A DNA stretch of 64,000 bases from assembly GCA_016791445.1 (NCBI GenBank), contig JAEUMP010000005.1, positions 129,001 to 193,000 of the forward strand. The letters are read 5' to 3'. The DNA is from Hyphomonadaceae bacterium. GTDB lineage: Bacteria > Pseudomonadota > Alphaproteobacteria > Caulobacterales > Aquidulcibacteraceae. The notes beneath the pieces are model-generated. The model was not told where the DNA came from, did no database searches, and saw only the letters and a list, made by a program, of their open reading frames with translations. Shown here one piece after another: positions 44,535 through 53,054 of the stretch (within the stretch, counting starts at the first letter, position 1; every line of letters starts with the position of its first letter). The position numbers were made by a program, and so were the translations under genes.

Positions 44535-45467
44535 TCAGCCCTGCGGGCGGTCGCGTATCCACTGGGAGAGAAGCCACTTCTCGCCGGTCGTCGGCGGCGC
44601 GCCGGCGTGGAGAGTTCGCCTGTCGATGCTTCCCGCGTGATCGACATTGTCGAAGACGAGGAGATCGCCCGGCCGCCCCCTGAACTTCCAGCCCAGCGTC
44701 GGGAAATCCGTTTCGCCGCCGTCGTAGGCGTCGTTGAGATACACCAGCGCCGTCGCCACGCGCTGTCCGCGCTGCGCGAGATCCGCCGCCTGGCCGGCCA
44801 CGGCGGGATCGAGAAAATCGAAGTGCGGCGCGAACTGCTGGTCGACAGCATAGTGCAGCACGGAGGCGTGCTCGAAGATGTGCATCGGCGCACGGATCGC
44901 GTTCGCCAGCCGTGCGCGCAAAAACGTGGTCGCGACGTCGAGGTCCCACGGGCGGAAACTCGCCTCGCTATTGTTGCGCACATCGACTATTTGGCCAGCG
45001 TTCTCGCTGGCCGCATAGACCGCAGCGCGCTGGAGGCGATCGCGGGCGCGCTCGATGATCCAGCTGCACTCGTGCGGCGTGAACAGCCCGGCGACGACAC
45101 GGATGCGCGGCGCGGCGCACACCGTGACCGCCGGTTTGGGCGCAATCAGCGCATGAATGTCCACCCGCCCTTGCAACGTTTCAGGAGACGCGCCTTCTGC
45201 GGAGCGCGCCAGGAGCTGCAATTCCCGTAGCGCCTGATCGCATCCCGCCTGCGCCGCGCGCGCAAGCAGGACGACGCTGCGATCCCAGTCCGCCGGACCA
45301 GTGACTCCGGCTGCAAGCAAGCCTGCAAGCTTCGCCATCGCCGCGCCGCTGCCCGCTGCGGCGGCGCGTTCAAGATCGGCGATCGCCTCGGTCAGCGCGG
45401 ACGCGGACGGCGCTTCCAGCTTTGCGACCGCCATGGCGAACAGTGTGTCGGCGTCCTCGCGCGCCAT
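44535..45467 (-). CDS. Sel1-repeat plus 2OG-Fe(II) dioxygenase (prolyl-4-hydroxylase type)
   Basis: A 310-residue protein from ATG 45467. Residues about 5-90 contain two to three Sel1-like helical repeats (AIADLERAAAAGSGAAMAKLAGLLAAG). Residues about 130-308 are a P4H-type oxygenase with the iron ligands H-x-D (FAPHFDFLDP) and a distal His (DNVDHAGSIDRRTLHAGAPPTTGEKWLLSQW), plus the GxW segment and a Lys for 2-oxoglutarate. It would hydroxylate a protein or small molecule, with the Sel1 part as a docking site. It starts 15 bp after the ABC permease stop, probably in the same transcript. Confidence 0.85.
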   Translation of the reverse strand: MAREDADTLFAMAVAKLEAPSASALTEAIADLERAAAAGSGAAMAKLAGLLAAGVTGPADWDRSVVLLARAAQAGCDQALRELQLLARSAEGASPETLQGRVDIHALIAPKPAVTVCAAPRIRVVAGLFTPHECSWIIERARDRLQRAAVYAASENAGQIVDVRNNSEASFRPWDLDVATTFLRARLANAIRAPMHIFEHASVLHYAVDQQFAPHFDFLDPAVAGQAADLAQRGQRVATALVYLNDAYDGGETDFPTLGWKFRGRPGDLLVFDNVDHAGSIDRRTLHAGAPPTTGEKWLLSQWIRDRPQG

Positions 45468-45481
45468 GCTATGTCGCGTCC

Positions 45482-46312
45482 TCAGGCCTTCAGGCGCCAC
45501 CCCGAACGGATCACCGCCCAGCACGCCGTAGAAAGCCCGATCGCAAGCGCCACGCTCACCGCGCTCGCCATCACGATCGGGCCGTCCGCGTGACCGATGA
45601 AGCCGTACCGGAAGCCGTCGATCAGCAGGAACACCGGGTTGTAGTGCGCGACGTCCCGGATCGGGGCCGGCAGGGCGTTCACCGAATAGAACGTGCCCGA
45701 CAGGAATGTCAGCGGCGTGATAATGAAATTCGTCACCGCCGCGAGGTGGTCGAACTTGTCCGCCCACACCCCGCCCAGAAGCCCGATGGCGCCGAAAATC
45801 ACCGACGCCGAGACGATAAACAGCAACACCGCCCACCAGTGCTCCGGCGTGACGTCGGCGAACGGCGCAACCGCGACCAGCGACGCAAGACCCACAATGA
45901 TCCCGCGCGCCGCCGCCCCGCCGATGAAGGCGATGGTGAGCTCGAGCGCCGAGAGCGGCGGCATCAGGAAGTCGACCGAGTTCCCCTGGATCTTGGCGAT
46001 GATGAGCGACGAGGAGGCGTTCTGGAACGCGTTGTTGATCACCCCCATCATGATGAGGCCGGGCGCGAGGAAATCGATGTAGGGAATGCCGCCGATGGGC
46101 GCGCCACGTCCGCCCATGGCGAGCGCGAAGACGGAGATGTAGAGGATGGTTGTGATCAGCGGGGCGACGAGGGTCTGCGCCGAGACCTTCACGAAGCGCC
46201 GGATTTCCCGCTCCAGAAGCGTCCGCAGGCCCAGCCAGTTCATGCCCGTGTACTGACGAGATCGAAGCGGCGAGAGCGGTCTCGAGGGGGCCGTGGATGC
46301 GGTATCTGCCAT
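45482..46312 (-). CDS. ABC-2-type exporter permease
   Basis: A 276-residue membrane protein with six helices and the ABC-2 signature near the C-terminal half (FLSGTFYSVNALPAPIRDVAHYNPVFLLIDGFRYGFIG). The ATG at 46312 is chosen over an ATG 18 bp upstream because the shorter form starts near the promoter-proximal DNA containing a CtrA box. An ATP-binding partner is not in the adjacent genes, so it must come from elsewhere or the pair is split. Exported substrate unknown (lipid, polysaccharide or drug). Confidence 0.88.
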   Translation of the reverse strand: MADTASTAPSRPLSPLRSRQYTGMNWLGLRTLLEREIRRFVKVSAQTLVAPLITTILYISVFALAMGGRGAPIGGIPYIDFLAPGLIMMGVINNAFQNASSSLIIAKIQGNSVDFLMPPLSALELTIAFIGGAAARGIIVGLASLVAVAPFADVTPEHWWAVLLFIVSASVIFGAIGLLGGVWADKFDHLAAVTNFIITPLTFLSGTFYSVNALPAPIRDVAHYNPVFLLIDGFRYGFIGHADGPIVMASAVSVALAIGLSTACWAVIRSGWRLKA

Positions 46313-46330
46313 CAATGATCCGTTAACCAA

Positions 46331-46349
46331 TTAAGAGGTCATTAACCAT
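46331..46349. promoter_or_regulatory. perfect CtrA box between the ABC permease and gcrA
   Basis: TTAA-GAGGTCA-TTAACCAT matches the full CtrA consensus (TTAA-N7-TTAA) with the extended half-site TTAACCAT. It lies about 20 bp from the permease start and 235 bp upstream of gcrA. Confidence 0.7.
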
Positions 46350-46411
46350 ATTCGTGGTGAATAACCCCGCAGCGACCTTGGCCGCCAAGACCTCCGGGGA
46401 CCTAGGCCGCC

Positions 46412-46420
46412 TGTGGACAA
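46412..46420 (-). promoter_or_regulatory. DnaA-box-like site upstream of gcrA
   Basis: Read on the minus strand: TTGTCCACA, one base from the consensus TTATCCACA. In Caulobacter DnaA activates gcrA, so a box here is meaningful. Two GANTC sites (46430-46434 and 46530-46534) lie between it and the gcrA ATG. Confidence 0.5.
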
Positions 46421-46583
46421 CAGCTGAGTGATTCGCGCTAGGGGTAGGATAACGTTGAGTACCTACACACTATCCCTTGTATCTCTTCGCCAGATGAGTA
46501 CCATCCCGTCGTGGTCTCGCCTGGCTGACGAGTCCGCGTACATCCCGCATGATGGAGCGGGGCAACAGAGGGGCTGACCAGAC

Positions 46584-47099
46584 ATGGGCTGGACCGACGA
46601 ACGAGTGGAGACACTCAAGAAACTCTGGATCGAGGGCCTTTCCGCGAGCCAGATCGCCAAACAACTCGGCGGCGTGACCCGAAACGCCGTCATCGGCAAG
46701 GTGCACCGTCTCGGCCTCGCCGGCCGTGCGACGCCGTCGCGCCCCGCCAAGCGCCCGCGCCCGGTGTCGCGTCCGCGCCTCGCCTCGTCCTCGTCGTCGA
46801 GCGCGGCGGCGCGCCCCCGCATGGCGCCGGCGCCGTATCTCGCGCTCGTCCCGCACCTTGAGCCGCTCAAGGCCGAGGACGGCAGCGTCACCACGGTGCT
46901 CACGCTGTCCGACAGCGTCTGTAAGTGGCCGATCGGCGATCCCACGGACGCGACCTTTGCGTTCTGCGGTCGCAGCTCGACGGGGACCTACTGCCCCGAT
47001 CACGCGTCGCTGGCGTTCCAGCCGCAGCAACCGCGGAAGAAGCGCACCTACGGCGAGCCCGACGAGCTTCGTCGCATGATGCGCCTCTCGGCGATGTAA
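46584..47099 (+). CDS. gcrA: cell-cycle regulator GcrA
   Basis: A 171-residue protein beginning with the family hallmark GWTDERVETLKKLWIEGLSASQIAKQLGG, then VTRNAVIGKVHRLGLAGR. After a basic Arg/Pro/Ser linker, the C-terminal part holds the RNA polymerase-binding segment (CKWPIGDPTDATFAFCGRSS, CPDHASLAF). GcrA binds sigma-70 holoenzyme and stimulates promoters bearing methylated GANTC sites, including ctrA in Caulobacter. Length and domain order are normal. CtrA, DnaA and CcrM-type sites lie upstream. Confidence 0.95.
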   Translation: MGWTDERVETLKKLWIEGLSASQIAKQLGGVTRNAVIGKVHRLGLAGRATPSRPAKRPRPVSRPRLASSSSSSAAARPRMAPAPYLALVPHLEPLKAEDGSVTTVLTLSDSVCKWPIGDPTDATFAFCGRSSTGTYCPDHASLAFQPQQPRKKRTYGEPDELRRMMRLSAM

Positions 47100-47127
47100 G
47101 CGCTGACGGCGCAACCAGATTGAAGAA

Positions 47128-47156
47128 CGGCCCCGGTGCAGACCGGGGCCGTTTTT
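47128..47156 (+). terminator. rho-independent terminator after gcrA
   Basis: CGGCCCCGGT-GCAG-ACCGGGGCCG stem with five T residues immediately after it, 28 bp past the gcrA stop. Confidence 0.9.
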
Positions 47157-47172
47157 CGTGGCGTGCGTCCAG

Positions 47173-47207
47173 CAAAAACAAGTCGGCCCCGACTTTCGCC
47201 GGGGCCG
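47173..47207 (-). terminator. terminator after the SapC-family gene
   Basis: CGGCCCC (47184-47190) pairs with GGGGCCG (47201-47207); on the minus strand a TTGTTTTTGC tract follows. It faces the gcrA terminator, isolating the convergent genes. Confidence 0.8.
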
Positions 47208-47235
47208 CATGAACTCAACATCGTCTCGAGGAGGA

Positions 47236-48030
47236 TCAGCCGAGCGGCGTCTGCGCGCGCGCCTGGGCGTCCTGCTGGGCCTGGAAGCGGAACATCGCCC
47301 GCTGGATGATTTTCGGCCACTGCAGAAGGGAAATCATGTGGGCGTAGATCGGGCCCAGCATGCCGTTTTCCTTGAGACGCAAGTATTGATCGTTCGGCAG
47401 GTTCGTCAGTCGTTCCTCGTCCACCGCGAAATATTCCGCGACGACCTGCTGCTCTTCCGTGCCGTCGGGACGGCGGTTGGTGAGTGAAACCGTCTTCGTC
47501 TCGAAGAGGTTCATCTCGGTCACCGTCTTGATGAAATTGTCCGTCGACCGGCGGTGGCGTTCGAATTCCTTGCAGAACTCCATCGCTTCCTGCGTGTACT
47601 GCGAGGGCTGGTCGCCGTTGAACAGCGGCACTTCCGGGTTCTCCCCGATCATCGGCGCCGCGCGGTCGATGCACAGGATGAGACGGTCGCCACTGGAGTC
47701 ATTGGCGAACACGAACGGATAGCGCCGCACGAACGCCGGCAGATAGACTTCCGGGTCCACATCGCCCAGTGGCGACATGAACACGTTCTCGCCCGCCCGG
47801 GCGCCCATGACCGCAAGCGGGGTCTTGTCCGCGCCAGCGAAGATCACCGGGTAGGACCCCGCCGCCACGCCGAACTCGTTCACCGTGATGGGGACCACAT
47901 GCGCCTGCCCCAGGAAGGCAAACGGATGCTCCACGCGCTTGGCGCCCAAGTTCCGGTGCTGCTCGATCGTGAGCGGCTCCGGCTGACGGTAGAACATCAC
48001 TTGCCCGGACAGGGCGTTCTCGGCGCTCAT
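47236..48030 (-). CDS. SapC-family protein
   Basis: A 264-residue protein from ATG 48030 (GGGAG upstream). It matches the SapC family in its whole length (HPFAFLGQAHVVPITVNEFGVAAGSYPVIF, YLPAFVRRYPFVFAND, NGDQPSQYTQEAMEFCKEFERHRRST). The family is common in alphaproteobacteria with TonB systems and is named for a Campylobacter S-layer gene, but its biochemical role is unclear. It has no signal peptide. Both ends are isolated by terminators or divergent spacing. Confidence 0.88.
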   Translation of the reverse strand: MSAENALSGQVMFYRQPEPLTIEQHRNLGAKRVEHPFAFLGQAHVVPITVNEFGVAAGSYPVIFAGADKTPLAVMGARAGENVFMSPLGDVDPEVYLPAFVRRYPFVFANDSSGDRLILCIDRAAPMIGENPEVPLFNGDQPSQYTQEAMEFCKEFERHRRSTDNFIKTVTEMNLFETKTVSLTNRRPDGTEEQQVVAEYFAVDEERLTNLPNDQYLRLKENGMLGPIYAHMISLLQWPKIIQRAMFRFQAQQDAQARAQTPLG

Positions 48031-48201
48031 GGTTTCTCCCTCGCGCGACGCTGATTCCACCGGCGGCGGTGAACCACGAAAGTGCAGCCGGGGCAACTGC
48101 TGCGGGCGCCGGGAACGCCGTTCGTCGACGGGCCGCTCGCGATCCGGGCGGGGGCCATGCTAGGACCGTCGCAAACAGGTCACGCTCAGGGAGGACCGGC
48201 C

Positions 48202-49059
48202 ATGCCGATCGACTACGAAAAGGCCATCCAACTCCGCTCCGAAGGTCAGGAGTTCAGCTACGGCGACCGGGAGACGATGCTCTATGCCCTCGGGATCGGC
48301 CTCGGCGCGGACCCGATGAACCTCAAGGAGCTGCCGTTCGTCTATGAAAACGGCCTTCGGGTCATGCCCACCCAGGCGACCGTCATCGCCTGGGGCGCCG
48401 GCAAGACCCACGCCATCGGCATCAATTACATGATGGTCGTCCACGGCGAGCAGAAGCTCGTCGTCCACAAGCCCCTGCCCGACAGCGCCGCCATCGTCGC
48501 CGACTGGGCGGTGACCCACATCCTCGACAAGGGACCCGGCAAGGGCGCGGTGATCTATTCGGACACCGTCATCCGCGACAAGAAAAGCGGCGAGAAATAC
48601 GTGACGCTCACGGGATCGACGTTCGCGCGCGCCGATGGCGGCTTCGGCGGGCCGTCCTCCGGCGGACCGCCGCCGCACGAGGTGCCGACCCGCGCGCCGG
48701 ACGCAGAACTGGCGCTGGCGACCACACCCAATCAGGCGCTGATCTACCGGCTCTCCGGCGACCGCAATCCGCTGCACTCCGATCCGGCGCTCGCCAAGGC
48801 CGCCGGCTTCGACCGCCCGATCCTGCACGGCCTGTGCACCTATGGCGTCACCTGCCGCGCGGTGCTGCAGACCTACTGCGACTATGACCCGACGATGATC
48901 GTCGGCCACGACGTGCGCTTCTCGTCGCCGGTGTTCCCGGGCGAAACCATCGTCACGCGCATGTGGAAGGACGGCAACATCGTTTCCTTCGAGGCGTCCG
49001 TGAAGGAACGTCCGGGCGTGACGGTCATCAAGAACGGCAAGACGACGCTGCGCGCCTGA
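48202..49059 (+). CDS. MaoC-type (R)-specific 2-enoyl-CoA hydratase
   Basis: A 285-residue protein of two hot-dog domains. The second carries the hydratase-2 motif (YRLSGDRNPLHSDPALAKAAGFDRPILHGLCTYG), in which Asp and His act on the enoyl-CoA. The ATG at 48202 has GGGAGG upstream. It adds water to trans-2-enoyl-CoA to give (R)-3-hydroxyacyl-CoA for fatty-acid or storage-polymer metabolism. No other acyl-CoA gene is close. Confidence 0.93.
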   Translation: MPIDYEKAIQLRSEGQEFSYGDRETMLYALGIGLGADPMNLKELPFVYENGLRVMPTQATVIAWGAGKTHAIGINYMMVVHGEQKLVVHKPLPDSAAIVADWAVTHILDKGPGKGAVIYSDTVIRDKKSGEKYVTLTGSTFARADGGFGGPSSGGPPPHEVPTRAPDAELALATTPNQALIYRLSGDRNPLHSDPALAKAAGFDRPILHGLCTYGVTCRAVLQTYCDYDPTMIVGHDVRFSSPVFPGETIVTRMWKDGNIVSFEASVKERPGVTVIKNGKTTLRA

Positions 49060-49091
49060 TCGCCGGCGCAATTCACACGGAGCATCGATCG

Positions 49092-50984
49092 ATGACATCG
49101 CAACGACGCCTGCTCGGCGCCATCGCCGCAGCGGCGCTGATCGCTTTCGGCGCCGCCGGATGCGGCCAGAAATCGACGACAAGTGAAGCGGCGCGCGCGG
49201 AAGCGGCCGCCAGCCTGAACGCGCTGCTGTCCGAAACGGCGACGGCGTTGCTGAAGGAATCGCCCTCGCTGGCGACCAATCTCGGCATCAGTGAAGATAT
49301 CGCGGGCGGCCCGTACAACAACCGTCTCGCCGATGCGTCGCCGGAAGGCCTCGCCCGTCAGGCTGCACTCGCGGAAAGCCTCGCAAAGCGTTTCGACGCC
49401 ATCGACCGCAAGGCGCTGACCGGTCAGGACGCGATCTCGTACGACGTCGTGCGCGCCGCGCTGGGCTACACGATCCGCGGCAACGCTGCGCGCTTCGGCA
49501 ACTGGGGCCTCGAATATGCGCCGACGCCCTACGTCGTCAGCCAGCTCACCGGCTCCTACCAGTCCGTGCCGAGCTTCCTCGACAACCAGCATCCGATGCG
49601 CAATGCGGCGGACGCCGAGGCCTACATCGCGCGTCTCGAAGCATTCGCGGCGAACATCGATCACGAAACCGCGCGCCTGAAGGCCGACGCGGAAAAGGGC
49701 GTCATCCCGCCCAGCTTCATCATCGAACGCACGCTGGAGCAGATGCGCCCGCTTGCGAACGGCCCCGCACCGGCGACCACGATGGTGCGCTCGATCCAGA
49801 GCCGCATCGGCCGCGCGACCGGGGTCACGGGCGTGCAGGCGTCGGACTTCGTGCGCAACGCCACGGCTATCGTGCGCGACAAGATCCAACCGGCGCTGCG
49901 CCGGCAGGTCGACGCCCTCGTCGCGCTGCAACCGCGGGCGACACCGGCGGCGGCGGTCACACGCCTGCCCGGCGGCGACGAATACTACAAGGCCGCTCTC
50001 GCCGCCTGGACGACGTCGGAAATGACGCCCGACGAAATCCACCAGATGGGCCTTGATCTCATCGAGGATCTTACCCGGCAGATGGACGCCCTGCTCAAGG
50101 CGCAAGGCTATGCGGAGGGAACGGTCGCGGCGCGCGTGCAGGCGATCAGCCGGGACGCGCGCCAGATCTATCCCAATACAGATATCGGCAAGGTGCGCCT
50201 GATCGACGAACTCAACCGCCAGACCGCCGTCATCACGACCCGTCTGCCGGAACAGTTCATCACGCTGCCGCAGCAGAAGCTCGACATCCGCCGTGTGCCG
50301 CCTGAAATCGAGGCGGGCGCGCCGGGCGGCTATTACGAACCGGGAACGCTCGATGGGTCGCGCGCGGCCGCCTACTTCATCAACCTGCGCAACACGGCGG
50401 AGTGGCCGCGCTTCACGCTGCCGACGCTCAATTATCACGAGGGCATTCCCGGCCATCACCTGCAGAACGCGATCTCGCAGGAAGCCAACTGCACCGAGAC
50501 GCGCGCGACCGACTGCATTCCGCTGATCCGCTCGTCGATCCTGTGGTTCTCCGGCTACGGCGAGGGCTGGGCGCTCTATGCAGAACAGATCGCCGACGAA
50601 ATGGGCATGTACGACAACGACCCGCTCGGTCGGCTCGGCTACCTGCAGTCCATGGCCTTCCGCGCGGCGCGCCTCATCGTCGACACCGGACTGCATGCCA
50701 AAGGCTGGAGCCGGGAAAAGGCGATCGACTACATGGTCGGCGTGACGGGCGATCAGCCCTCCTCCATCGCCACCGAAGTCGAGCGCTACATCGTCTGGCC
50801 GGGTCAGGCCTGCGCCTACATGGTCGGGCGCCAGACCATCAACCGCCTGCGCGACAAGGCCCGCGCGGAGCTGGGCGGCAAGTTCGACATCCGCGCCTTT
50901 CATGATCGCATCCTGCTGGACGGCCCGGTGCCGCTTTCGGTGCTGGAGACGAACATGAACGCCTGGATCCGGGCGCAGAAATAG
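49092..50984 (+). CDS. DUF885-family lipoprotein (first of a tandem pair)
   Basis: A 630-residue protein with a lipoprotein signal (LIAFGAAGC) and the DUF885 core. The putative metal motif is H449-E450-G-I-P-G-H455-H456 in YHEGIPGHHLQNA, followed by a helix with SGYGEGWALYAEQIADEMG. The layout resembles a gluzincin-like exported carboxypeptidase, though activity is unproven for most of the family. ATG 49092 starts just 33 bp after the hydratase stop. It shares clear similarity with the next gene (GYGEGWALYAEQ versus FAEGWALYAEQL). Confidence 0.9.
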   Translation: MTSQRRLLGAIAAAALIAFGAAGCGQKSTTSEAARAEAAASLNALLSETATALLKESPSLATNLGISEDIAGGPYNNRLADASPEGLARQAALAESLAKRFDAIDRKALTGQDAISYDVVRAALGYTIRGNAARFGNWGLEYAPTPYVVSQLTGSYQSVPSFLDNQHPMRNAADAEAYIARLEAFAANIDHETARLKADAEKGVIPPSFIIERTLEQMRPLANGPAPATTMVRSIQSRIGRATGVTGVQASDFVRNATAIVRDKIQPALRRQVDALVALQPRATPAAAVTRLPGGDEYYKAALAAWTTSEMTPDEIHQMGLDLIEDLTRQMDALLKAQGYAEGTVAARVQAISRDARQIYPNTDIGKVRLIDELNRQTAVITTRLPEQFITLPQQKLDIRRVPPEIEAGAPGGYYEPGTLDGSRAAAYFINLRNTAEWPRFTLPTLNYHEGIPGHHLQNAISQEANCTETRATDCIPLIRSSILWFSGYGEGWALYAEQIADEMGMYDNDPLGRLGYLQSMAFRAARLIVDTGLHAKGWSREKAIDYMVGVTGDQPSSIATEVERYIVWPGQACAYMVGRQTINRLRDKARAELGGKFDIRAFHDRILLDGPVPLSVLETNMNAWIRAQK

Positions 50985-51054
50985 CGGCGCAAACACCGCG
51001 GCCGGCGGCGGGAGGTGGCGGAAAGTCCGGACGCACAGTGCTACACAGCGCGTC

Positions 51055-52926
51055 ATGACTCGCTTCGCCCTTCTCGCCGTCGCCCTCACCCTTGCCGCCT
51101 GCGCGCCGAAGGCCGACGAGCCTCCCTCCGCCTTCGACGGCTTCATCGGCGACGCCACGCGTGAGATCGTCGCCGACAGCCCCGAGCTTGCGACCCGCGC
51201 GGGGCTCGGGCCCGAACTGGCGGGCGTCGGCTTCAAGGCGATGCTGGATGATCGCAGTGCGATGGCTGTCGACCGGCGGCGCACGATGGCGTTGCGTCTC
51301 GATGCGCAGTTGCGCGGCTTCGACCGCAAGGCGCTCGACGAGGACGAACAAGTCACCTTCGATGTGCTGGGCGGCCAATTCCGCGCCGCCGCGCGCGGCG
51401 CAGCGTTCACCTTCGGGCGTTTCGACGAGGAGAGTTTCTCCCCCTATGTCCTGAACCAGCTCGACAGCGCCTTCCTCACCCTCCCCGATTTCCTCGACAC
51501 CCGGCATGAGGTGCAGACCCTGCTCGATGCGCGCGACTATGTAAGCCGCCTCGGCCAGGTCGCGACCGCCATCGATGCCGAAACGCAGCGCGCGCGCCTC
51601 GACGTCGCGGCCGGCGTCACGCCGCCCGACTTCGTGATCGACCGCACGCTCGCGGCGCTCGATACCCTGATCGGCACGGCGCCGGCGAACCAGACCTACA
51701 TCACCGCCCTCCGGCGCAAGCTTGAAGCGGTCGTCGGCCCCCTGTCGCCGCAACCGCCACCCGCCGGCGCCGAGGCGCCCGCACAGAACGCCGTCGAACT
51801 CTCCCGCGCGCGCGAGCTGCTGGCGCAGGCGGAAACCATCGTCGCGACGAAGATCCATCCCGCCCATGTCCGCGCTGCATCGTTCCTGCGCTCCATCCGT
51901 GCGGGCGCCCCGCATGACGCCGGCATCGGGCGCCTGCGCGATGGCGCGTCATATTATGCGGCGGCGCTCGCACAGCAGACCACAACCACGCTCACGCCGG
52001 AGGAAATCCACGCCATAGGTCTGCGACAGGTGCAGTCCCTGCTTGGCGAACTCGACGGCGCGCTGCGCGTGCAGGGCCTGACGGAAGGCCCCGCCGGACA
52101 ACGCCTCGCCGTGTTTTCCGCCGATCCGCGCCACCAGTATCCGCAAACCGATGAAGGCCGCACGCAACTCATCGCCGATGTGAATGCGCGCGTGTCCGCG
52201 ATCATGGCGCGGGCGCCTGAATGGTTCGGCGCGCTGCCGACGTCGAAACTCGAAGTGCGCCGCGTGCCGCCGCTTCTCGAAGCCTCGCAATCCGGCGCCT
52301 ACTATGAGAGCCCGTCGCTCGATGGCGCGCAGCCCGGCATCTACTACGTCAATCTGCGCGACATGGCGCAGATGACGAAGATCGACCTGCCGACGCAGGA
52401 CTTCCACGAGGCCGTGCCGGGCCACCACTTCCAGATCGCGCTGGCGCAGGAACAGCAGAAGCTGCCGCTGCTGCGCCGCATCACGGGCTTCAACGCCTTC
52501 GCGGAAGGCTGGGCGCTCTACGCCGAGCAACTCGTCGACGAGATGGGCCTCTACCAGAACGACGCGGTGGGCCGGATCGGCTTTCTCCGCTGGCGGTTGT
52601 GGCGCGCGGCGCGCCTCGTGGTCGATACCGGCCTGCACGCGAAAGGCTGGAGCCGCGAACAGGCGATCGCCTATCTGCTCGAGGTCACCGGCGACAACCC
52701 CGCCGTGGTTGTCAGCGAAGTGGAACGCTACGCGGTCTGGCCCGGCCAGGCGTGCGGCTACGAGATCGGCCGCATCGAGATCGAACGACTGCGCGAAAAG
52801 GCCCAACGCAGCCTCGGACCCAAATTCGATCTCAAGCGGTTTCACGACATCGTGTTGCTGAACGGCTCCGTTCCCCTTCCCGTACTGGAAACGCAAATCG
52901 ATAAGTGGATTGCGCGCGTGCGGTGA
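51055..52926 (+). CDS. DUF885-family lipoprotein (second of a tandem pair)
   Basis: A 623-residue lipoprotein (LTLAAC, then APKADEPP) of the same family as its upstream neighbour, with H451-E452-A-V-P-G-H457-H458 in FHEAVPGHHFQIA and GFNAFAEGWALYAEQLVDEMG. The two differ strongly outside the core, so the duplication is old. They are 70 bp apart on the same strand. Periplasmic peptide turnover is the likely field of work. I expect the HE...HH pattern to hold a zinc ion; this is inferred. Confidence 0.9.
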   Translation: MTRFALLAVALTLAACAPKADEPPSAFDGFIGDATREIVADSPELATRAGLGPELAGVGFKAMLDDRSAMAVDRRRTMALRLDAQLRGFDRKALDEDEQVTFDVLGGQFRAAARGAAFTFGRFDEESFSPYVLNQLDSAFLTLPDFLDTRHEVQTLLDARDYVSRLGQVATAIDAETQRARLDVAAGVTPPDFVIDRTLAALDTLIGTAPANQTYITALRRKLEAVVGPLSPQPPPAGAEAPAQNAVELSRARELLAQAETIVATKIHPAHVRAASFLRSIRAGAPHDAGIGRLRDGASYYAAALAQQTTTTLTPEEIHAIGLRQVQSLLGELDGALRVQGLTEGPAGQRLAVFSADPRHQYPQTDEGRTQLIADVNARVSAIMARAPEWFGALPTSKLEVRRVPPLLEASQSGAYYESPSLDGAQPGIYYVNLRDMAQMTKIDLPTQDFHEAVPGHHFQIALAQEQQKLPLLRRITGFNAFAEGWALYAEQLVDEMGLYQNDAVGRIGFLRWRLWRAARLVVDTGLHAKGWSREQAIAYLLEVTGDNPAVVVSEVERYAVWPGQACGYEIGRIEIERLREKAQRSLGPKFDLKRFHDIVLLNGSVPLPVLETQIDKWIARVR

Positions 52927-53054
52927 ATCGCGCGCGGCGGAAAAAGCACAAGGGCCCTTGAACCGCATCGCGCCTTCATTCCGCCTCTGTTTGGGCCACG
53001 CCGCGCCGGAAACGCGCACGACGTTGCGACGATAAAGTCAGGGGAGAACGGATC

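Noticed and set aside
48882-51410. 842-residue minus-strand open frame opposite the DUF885 gene
   Set aside because: Arg/Val-rich, without motifs, and fully covered by well-supported genes on the plus strand.
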